A DNA stretch of 64,000 nucleotides from Parasphingopyxis lamellibrachiae (GTDB lineage Bacteria > Pseudomonadota > Alphaproteobacteria > Sphingomonadales > Sphingomonadaceae): contig NZ_QRDP01000004.1 in the NCBI RefSeq assembly GCF_003385775.1, positions 2,226,957 through 2,290,956 of the forward strand, given 5' to 3'. The notes under the pieces are model-generated. The model did no database searches, was not told the DNA's origin, and saw nothing but the letters and a program-made list of their open reading frames with translations. Both the position numbers and the translations under genes were made by a program. Below, piece after piece: positions 59,525 to 64,000 of the stretch; position 1 is the stretch's first letter; each line of letters starts with the position of its first letter.

Positions 59525-60277
59525 CTAGCTTTGGATGAACCAGCGAGCGCTGCCTTCAAGGCCGAGCGCAGTCAGAGTGTTGCTGAAATAGGCGCCGGTG
59601 TCGATGCCGATCCGGTTATGCCGGCTTTCCGGCTGCGGAGAGATGGAATGGCCATGGACGACAATCGCGCCATGGTCCGATTCGCTGTCCAGAAATTCGG
59701 AGCGGATCCAGAGCAGATCCTTTGGCTTTTGATCGGCGACGGCGATGCCCGGCCGGATGCCCGCATGCGCAAAAATATAATCGCCCCGCTGAAGGAGGGT
59801 CGGACGATCATGGAGCCAGTCTCTGTGCTTGTCGGGGACAAGCGTTCGCGCGGCTTCGGAAATATCTGCGCTATCCCCTGCCGCCAGCAAATCGGGCGGC
59901 ACGCCATAGCTGAGCAGTGTTTCCCGGCCGCCATAGCCAAGCCAGCTGTCCATCCATTCGGTCTGTCCCTCAAGGACGGCAAGCAATGAGGCTTCATGAT
60001 TGCCGAGCAGTGCGTCCATGGTGGCAAAGCCGCCTGACCAGCTTCGGGCATGATCGATAACTTTGGCCGAATCGGGGCCGCGGTCGATCAGGTCGCCGAG
60101 CAGGATGATGGCCGTGCTGGCGCTGCCCCGCTTTGCATTGTCGGCCTCGATTTTCTCGAGCAGCGCCTCGAACAGATCGAACCGGCCATGAATATCGCCT
60201 ATCGCATACAGCCGGTCGCCTTTGGGCAGGCTGTGGGGCGACGGACTGCGAAACGGCGATTTCAACCGGAACTCCAT
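59525..60277 (-). CDS. Metallophosphoesterase, PPP family
   Basis: A 250-residue serine/threonine-phosphatase-like enzyme. The motifs GDIHGRFDL, GDLIDRGPD and GNHEA and the late histidines in IFAHAGIRPG and IVVHGHSISP give the complete dinuclear metal site. The ATG of MEFRLK is preferred since relatives have about 20 residues before the first motif; a GTG at 60331 would add 18 residues. Substrate could be phosphoprotein or diadenosine tetraphosphate. Confidence 0.88.
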   Translation of the reverse strand: MEFRLKSPFRSPSPHSLPKGDRLYAIGDIHGRFDLFEALLEKIEADNAKRGSASTAIILLGDLIDRGPDSAKVIDHARSWSGGFATMDALLGNHEASLLAVLEGQTEWMDSWLGYGGRETLLSYGVPPDLLAAGDSADISEAARTLVPDKHRDWLHDRPTLLQRGDYIFAHAGIRPGIAVADQKPKDLLWIRSEFLDSESDHGAIVVHGHSISPQPESRHNRIGIDTGAYFSNTLTALGLEGSARWFIQS

Positions 60278-60376
60278 GGGTTTGAATACGCGGCGATGCT
60301 TGACTTTGGCGCTGCGCGACCATAGGTGCACGCTTCGTTTCCGACAACTGAGATAGCAAAAAGGCCGGGCAGCGCC

Positions 60377-60502
60377 ATGAAAGTCCGTAATTCACTGAAA
60401 TCGCTCAAGGGCCGTCATCGCGACAACCGCGTGATTCGTCGCCGTGGCCGTACCTATGTGATCAACAAGACCAACCGCAGGTTCAAAGCGCGCCAGGGCT
60501 AA
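60377..60502 (+). CDS. rpmJ: 50S ribosomal protein L36, cysteine-free type
   Basis: A 41-residue basic protein starting [20 protein letters not shown] with [20 protein letters not shown] following. It aligns with L36 but lacks the C/H zinc ligands, i.e. the zinc-independent form common in alphaproteobacteria. It is too short for many gene finders. Its stop overlaps the next ATG by one base (TAATG), coupling it to the HAD phosphatase gene. Confidence 0.92.
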   Translation: MKVRNSLKSLKGRHRDNRVIRRRGRTYVINKTNRRFKARQG

Positions 60503-61110
60503 TGGCTGTTCGCGCTGCCGTCTTCGACGTTGGCAATGTACTGTATCGCTGGGATCCGCGCTTTCTTTTCGAAAAGCTGATCCCCGACCCGCAAGAGCGG
60601 GACTGGTTTCTCCAAAATGTCGTTACGATGGACTGGCATGCACAGCATGATGCCGGTCGTCCGCTTGCGGCGATGGTGGCCGAACGCAGCGCAAAATTCC
60701 CCAAATATGCAGGCCTCATTCAGGCCTATGTCGATCGCTGGCTGGAAACGATACCGGGGCCGGTTCCCGGTGTGCATCCGCTGGTGGCAGAGCTGGCGCG
60801 GCGCGATATACCGCTGTTTGCCATCACCAATTTCGGCGCTGAATTCTGGGAGCTGTTCCGCCCCGAGGCTCCGGTTATCGGGCATTTCGCTGACATCGTG
60901 ATTTCCGGCCGTGAAAAGCTGATCAAGCCCGATCCGGCAATTTACCGGCTGGCGCTCGAGCGTTTCTCGCTGGAGCCCGGCGAGGCTCTGTTCATCGATG
61001 ACCGGGAAGAAAATATCCGCGCCGGCGAGAAAGAGGGCTTTGTCGGCCATCATTTCACCGATGCCGATCGGTTGGCGGAGGCCCTGCGCGGCCATGGATT
61101 TCTGGCCTGA
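60502..61110 (+). CDS. HAD-superfamily phosphatase
   Basis: A 202-residue HAD-IA hydrolase. Motif I is VFDVGNVLY with D9 as nucleophile, the position-plus-two residue being glycine rather than aspartate; FAITNFG is motif II, LIKPDPAIY motif III and LFIDDREENI motif IV. The missing second aspartate is typical of the YihX-like and haloacid-dehalogenase-like branches, so the reaction is uncertain. It is coupled to rpmJ and converges with pyk. Confidence 0.85.
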   Translation: MAVRAAVFDVGNVLYRWDPRFLFEKLIPDPQERDWFLQNVVTMDWHAQHDAGRPLAAMVAERSAKFPKYAGLIQAYVDRWLETIPGPVPGVHPLVAELARRDIPLFAITNFGAEFWELFRPEAPVIGHFADIVISGREKLIKPDPAIYRLALERFSLEPGEALFIDDREENIRAGEKEGFVGHHFTDADRLAEALRGHGFLA

Positions 61111-61114
61111 CCGC

Positions 61115-62593
61115 CTAGCCGTCGCGCTCGATTTCAGCTTCCGTATGGCGTTTCAGTTCGTCGCCGGCCAGCCGGACGATATGAAGCACATTGGTGGATC
61201 CGGGCGTCCCGAACGGCACGCCGGCCATCACGATAACCCGGTCTCCACCCTTCGCAATCTGGGCGCGCAGGGCCATGCGTTTCGATTTGTCGACCATCTG
61301 CTCGAAATTGTTGACGTCACGCGTGTGGACCGAATGCGCTCCCCATAACAGGCCCAGCCTGCGGGCGGTCTTGAGCTTCGGTGTGAGGACGAGCAACGGC
61401 ACAGACGGGCGTTCACGCGAAACCCGACGGGCCGTCGATCCGGATGTCGTGAAACAGATGATCGCATGGGCATTCACAGTCTGGGCGATGCCGTTCGAGG
61501 CCTCTGCCAGCGCATCGGCGCTGGTGGAATCGGGAAGCGTTTCGGTGAAATGGACCCGCGCCCAATGGCTGGGGTCGGCTTCCACCGCCGTCGCGATCTT
61601 GTCCATCATTGCGACCGATTCTTTCGGCCAGTCACCGGCAGCGCTTTCGGCGGAGAGCATGATGGCGTCGGCCCCGTCATACACGGCGGTGGCGACGTCG
61701 GAGACTTCCGCCCGGGTTGGCGTGGGTGAGCGGATCATCGATTCGAGCATCTGCGTGGCAACCACAACCGGCCGCCCGAGCATGCGGGCTTTTTCGATTA
61801 TCTGCTTCTGGAGCGGGGGAACGTCTTCGGGTGGAATTTCCACGCCAAGATCGCCGCGCGCCACCATCACGGCATCCACGGCTTCGAGAATTTCGTCGAT
61901 CCGTTTGACCGCCGAAGGCTTTTCTATCTTGGCGAGCAGGGCTGCACGGCCCTGTATCAGTTTCCTCGCCTCCGCCGCATCTTCCGGTTTCTGGACGAAG
62001 GATAATGCGATCCAGTCTACCCCCTGATCGAGTGCAAAGGTGAGGTCTGCACGGTCCTTGTCAGTCATCGCCGCCATTGGAATGACGACGTCTGGGACGT
62101 TGAGGCCCTTGTTGTTGGAGAGCGGCCCGCCGACTTCCACGGTCGTTTCGATCGCCGCCGATCCGGCCTTGGTCACGCGCAGCACGATTTTGCCGTCGTC
62201 GAGCAGCAATCGCGCGCCCTTCTCAATCGCCTGGAAGATTTCGGGATGGGGCAGGGTAACGCGGCTCGCATCTCCGGGGCTGACATCGCTATCCAGCGTG
62301 AACGAACTGTCGGTTTTCAGCTGCACAAGGCCATCCGCAAACTCGCCTACCCGCAATTTCGGTCCCTGAAGGTCGGCAAGGATCGTCATCGGGCGGCGAA
62401 TGTCTTTTTCCAGCGCCCGGATCGATGCGATCACCTGCTGATGGTTTTCATGGCTGCCATGGCTCATATTGATCCGGAAGGCGTCCGCGCCTGCAAGATA
62501 GAGCTTGCGGATCATCGCCGGATCGGCGCTCGAAGGCCCGAGCGTGGCAAGAATGCGGACCTTGCGCTGGCGCGGGGCAGTGTCTGAAATCAC
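61115..62593 (-). CDS. pyk: Pyruvate kinase
   Basis: A 492-residue glycolytic enzyme starting at GTG after AGGAGG. ILATLGPSSADP, FRINMSHGSHENH, VMVARGDLGVEIPPEDVP and TQMLESMIRSPTPTRAEVSDVATAVYDGADAIMLS (in parts) are conserved. The C-terminal allosteric-type domain is present. Together with gpmA it is one of two glycolytic genes in the window, unlinked to each other. Confidence 0.96.
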   Translation of the reverse strand: MISDTAPRQRKVRILATLGPSSADPAMIRKLYLAGADAFRINMSHGSHENHQQVIASIRALEKDIRRPMTILADLQGPKLRVGEFADGLVQLKTDSSFTLDSDVSPGDASRVTLPHPEIFQAIEKGARLLLDDGKIVLRVTKAGSAAIETTVEVGGPLSNNKGLNVPDVVIPMAAMTDKDRADLTFALDQGVDWIALSFVQKPEDAAEARKLIQGRAALLAKIEKPSAVKRIDEILEAVDAVMVARGDLGVEIPPEDVPPLQKQIIEKARMLGRPVVVATQMLESMIRSPTPTRAEVSDVATAVYDGADAIMLSAESAAGDWPKESVAMMDKIATAVEADPSHWARVHFTETLPDSTSADALAEASNGIAQTVNAHAIICFTTSGSTARRVSRERPSVPLLVLTPKLKTARRLGLLWGAHSVHTRDVNNFEQMVDKSKRMALRAQIAKGGDRVIVMAGVPFGTPGSTNVLHIVRLAGDELKRHTEAEIERDG

Positions 62594-62674
62594 AACGCCT
62601 CCTGACTGGCTGGACTTATGGTTGCGGCTCTATAGCCTTATCATGACAGTGCAACTGCAACGGAGCCACTTTCG

Positions 62675-62989
62675 ATGTCCGATTCCCCCATCATGCCCGA
62701 GATTGACGATGCGGTTGCGGCCGCCGCGTTTCGCCGCCTGGTTTCTCATCTGCGCCACCGGACGGATGCGCAGAATATCGATTTGATGGGTCTGTCCGGC
62801 TTCTGCCGCAACTGCCTGTCGGACTGGATTTCGGAGGCATCGGCGGACCAGGACATCAACCTGCCCAAAGAAGAGGCCCGTGCTGCCATATACGGCATGC
62901 CCTATGCCGAGTGGAAAGAAAGGTATCAGGAAGAGGCGACGCCCGAACAGTTGCAGCGGATGAAGGACAGCATCGCGAAGAACGCTTGA
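62675..62989 (+). CDS. DUF1244 protein
   Basis: A 104-residue cytoplasmic protein with AAFRRLVSHLRHRTDAQNIDLMGLSGFCRNCLSDW (in parts: LRHRTDAQNIDLM, GFCRNCLSDW) and YGMPYAEWKERYQ, the signature of DUF1244, a small family with a conserved CRNC pair whose function is not known. It is divergent from pyk with 81 bases between and is followed by gapR after 61 bases on the same strand. Confidence 0.88.
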   Translation: MSDSPIMPEIDDAVAAAAFRRLVSHLRHRTDAQNIDLMGLSGFCRNCLSDWISEASADQDINLPKEEARAAIYGMPYAEWKERYQEEATPEQLQRMKDSIAKNA

Positions 62990-63050
62990 GGCTTTTCTCA
63001 TGCTCGCCTAGAGCCTCGCGCTTTCCCTATTCCAGCAGAAAGACATCACC

Positions 63051-63293
63051 ATGGCAGATGGCACGGTACAGGCAGACAGGCTCAGGCTTTTGATCGAGCG
63101 AATCGAACGGCTCGAGGAAGAAAAAAAGGCCATGGCTGACGATATCAAAGACGTTTACGCCGAGGCCAAGGCGGTCGGTTATGATCCCAAGATCATGCGC
63201 AAGGTCGTAAGCCTCAGAAAAATGGATACGAATGATCGGCGCGAGCAGGACGACCTGCTGGAAACCTACAAGGCTGCTCTCGGTATAGACTGA
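63051..63293 (+). CDS. gapR: GapR family nucleoid protein (DUF2312)
   Basis: An 80-residue coiled-coil protein. [46 protein letters not shown] (seen as [30 protein letters not shown]) is the GapR/DUF2312 signature. In Caulobacter, GapR forms a tetrameric clamp on overtwisted DNA ahead of polymerases. Length is exact for the family. Confidence 0.93.
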   Translation: MADGTVQADRLRLLIERIERLEEEKKAMADDIKDVYAEAKAVGYDPKIMRKVVSLRKMDTNDRREQDDLLETYKAALGID

Positions 63294-63353
63294 GGGTGAA
63301 ATTGCCCGGCTGACCGACTTGGTTTACATTCAGGCCGCGACAGGGAGCCGGGC

Positions 63354-63404
63354 ATGATCACCAAGACAGGGCCGCATATCGAATCGCCTTCGCTTGGCAG
63401 ATGA
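63354..63404 (+). CDS. Possible 16-residue leader peptide
   Basis: A 16-codon frame, MITKTGPHIESPSLGR, has AGGGAG about eight bases upstream and ends in a TGA overlapping the acetyltransferase ATG. The acetyltransferase itself has no visible ribosome site, so translation may re-initiate from this peptide. No attenuator stem was recognised. It could be a chance frame. Confidence 0.35.
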   Translation: MITKTGPHIESPSLGR

Positions 63405-63892
63405 CCGTTGCGGTTCGCCTGGGCCGGGCCGATGACGCCGAACGCTGCCGGGCGATCTATGCGCCGTTCGTCGAAAACACCTGGATCAGTTTCGAGGAGG
63501 AAGTGCCGTCACTGCGCGAAATGGCGCGGCGGATCGAAGGCTATGGTTCTTCGCACGGCTGGGTGGTTGCCGAGCTGGACGGCGAGGTTGCCGGCTATGC
63601 CTATGGATCGCCGCACCGACTGCGCCATGCCTATCGCTTTGCCTGCGATGTCGCCATTTACGTGCCGGATGCGAATATCGGCCAGGGCATCGGCCGGGCT
63701 CTGTATGAGGGGCTGTTCCCGATACTGGCGGGTAACGAGGTCCATGCCGCCTTTGCCGGTATAGCGCTTCCCAATGATGCCAGCGAAGCTTTGCACAAGG
63801 CTGTCGGTTTCACCCCGGTCGGCATTTACCGCGAGGTGGGCTGGAAGTTTGGTGGATGGCGCGATGTCGCCTGGTGGCAGCGGCTGGTTTGA
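63401..63892 (+). CDS. GNAT N-acetyltransferase (phosphinothricin-acetyltransferase-like)
   Basis: A 163-residue acetyl-CoA-dependent acetyltransferase. RLGRADDAERCRAIYAPFVENTWISFEEE opens the fold in parts; the acetyl-CoA loop lies in NIGQGIGRALYEGL, and GFTPVGIYREVGWKFGGWRDVAWWQR is the PAT/MnaT-type C-terminus. Relatives acetylate phosphinothricin, methionine sulfoximine or similar amino-acid analogues, so detoxification is inferred. Translation is probably coupled to an upstream short frame. Confidence 0.88.
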   Translation: MTVAVRLGRADDAERCRAIYAPFVENTWISFEEEVPSLREMARRIEGYGSSHGWVVAELDGEVAGYAYGSPHRLRHAYRFACDVAIYVPDANIGQGIGRALYEGLFPILAGNEVHAAFAGIALPNDASEALHKAVGFTPVGIYREVGWKFGGWRDVAWWQRLV

Positions 63893-63961
63893 CGTTGCGC
63901 GCGGCCCGCCTGCTAAGCTAAGGCCGCATCAGACCAACATTGACGGGAATAGCAAGACTTC

Positions 63962-64000
63962 ATGGCAGGCCATAGTAAATTCGCAAATATCAAGCATCGC
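63962..64000 (+). CDS. yebC: YebC/PmpR family regulator, N-terminus (partial)
   Basis: The last 39 bases encode MAGHSKFANIKHR, the invariant start of the YebC/PmpR family (usually MAGHSKWANIKHR). The frame is open to the window edge. Family members are DNA-binding regulators or, in recent work, translation factors; only the N-terminus is visible. RuvC genes often follow it, outside this window. Confidence 0.85.
   Translation, partial: MAGHSKFANIKHR

Overview
The window is a bacterial chromosome segment that looks like an alphaproteobacterium of the order Sphingomonadales. The evidence is the TonB-receptor-rich secreted complement, the small-family markers DUF2093, DUF1244, DUF1801 and GapR/DUF2312, a cysteine-free L36 protein, and the dnaN-recF-gyrB neighbourhood. 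Genus cannot be fixed from sequence alone. Gene density is very high, start/stop overlaps (ATGA) are frequent, no gene-free gap exceeds about 310 bases, and I found no rRNA, tRNA, insertion sequence, prophage or CRISPR array.

Layout. 0-2.4 kb: end of egtB with egtD (ergothioneine), then a DUF1176 protein. 2.4-8 kb: hydroxyacyl-CoA dehydrogenase, epoxide hydrolase, argB, YggT, folD, a small secreted protein and MarC. 8-11.3 kb: a GT-C-like membrane protein, GtrA and a PAP2-type membrane enzyme. 11.4-13.3 kb: an arsR-arsI-acr3 arsenic operon with a visible operator. 13.4-21.3 kb: argG, DUF1801, a five-EF-hand protein, a lipoprotein, a CDF metal exporter, rlmN, a histidine phosphatase and an outer-membrane beta-barrel. 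21.4-27.4 kb: dnaN, recF, a secreted HEXXH protein and gyrB. 27.4-29.4 kb: a methyltransferase/DUF2938 pair divergent from a MerR regulator with a SoxR-box-like operator.

29.3-33.8 kb is a compact leftward cluster: OmpA-domain protein, a 32-residue membrane peptide, a membrane-anchored helix-hairpin-helix protein, a VWA protein, a paralogous helix-hairpin-helix protein and tag. 33.8-37.7 kb: purD and xseA, whose start codons overlap on opposite strands, then DUF2093 and an M23 peptidase. 37.9-45.6 kb is the most accessory-looking part: a large TonB-dependent receptor with a strong terminator, a TPR/2OG-Fe(II) oxygenase, a sulfotransferase-like protein, and a tandem family of about 100-residue secreted cysteine-containing proteins. 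That array includes a decayed copy fused to a remnant of the convergent neighbouring gene.

45.7-64 kb is mostly housekeeping: a methyltransferase, clpB, an M16 protease, purK/purE, gpmA, a dienelactone hydrolase, a cytosolic-carboxypeptidase-like M14 protein, a DUF4136 lipoprotein, galE, a beta-propeller lipoprotein, a phosphoesterase, rpmJ with a HAD phosphatase, pyk, DUF1244, gapR, a GNAT acetyltransferase with a possible leader peptide, and the start of a YebC-family gene. The best candidates for something undescribed are the tandem small-protein array beside the TonB/2OG/sulfotransferase genes, and the OmpA-HhH-VWA-HhH envelope cluster.
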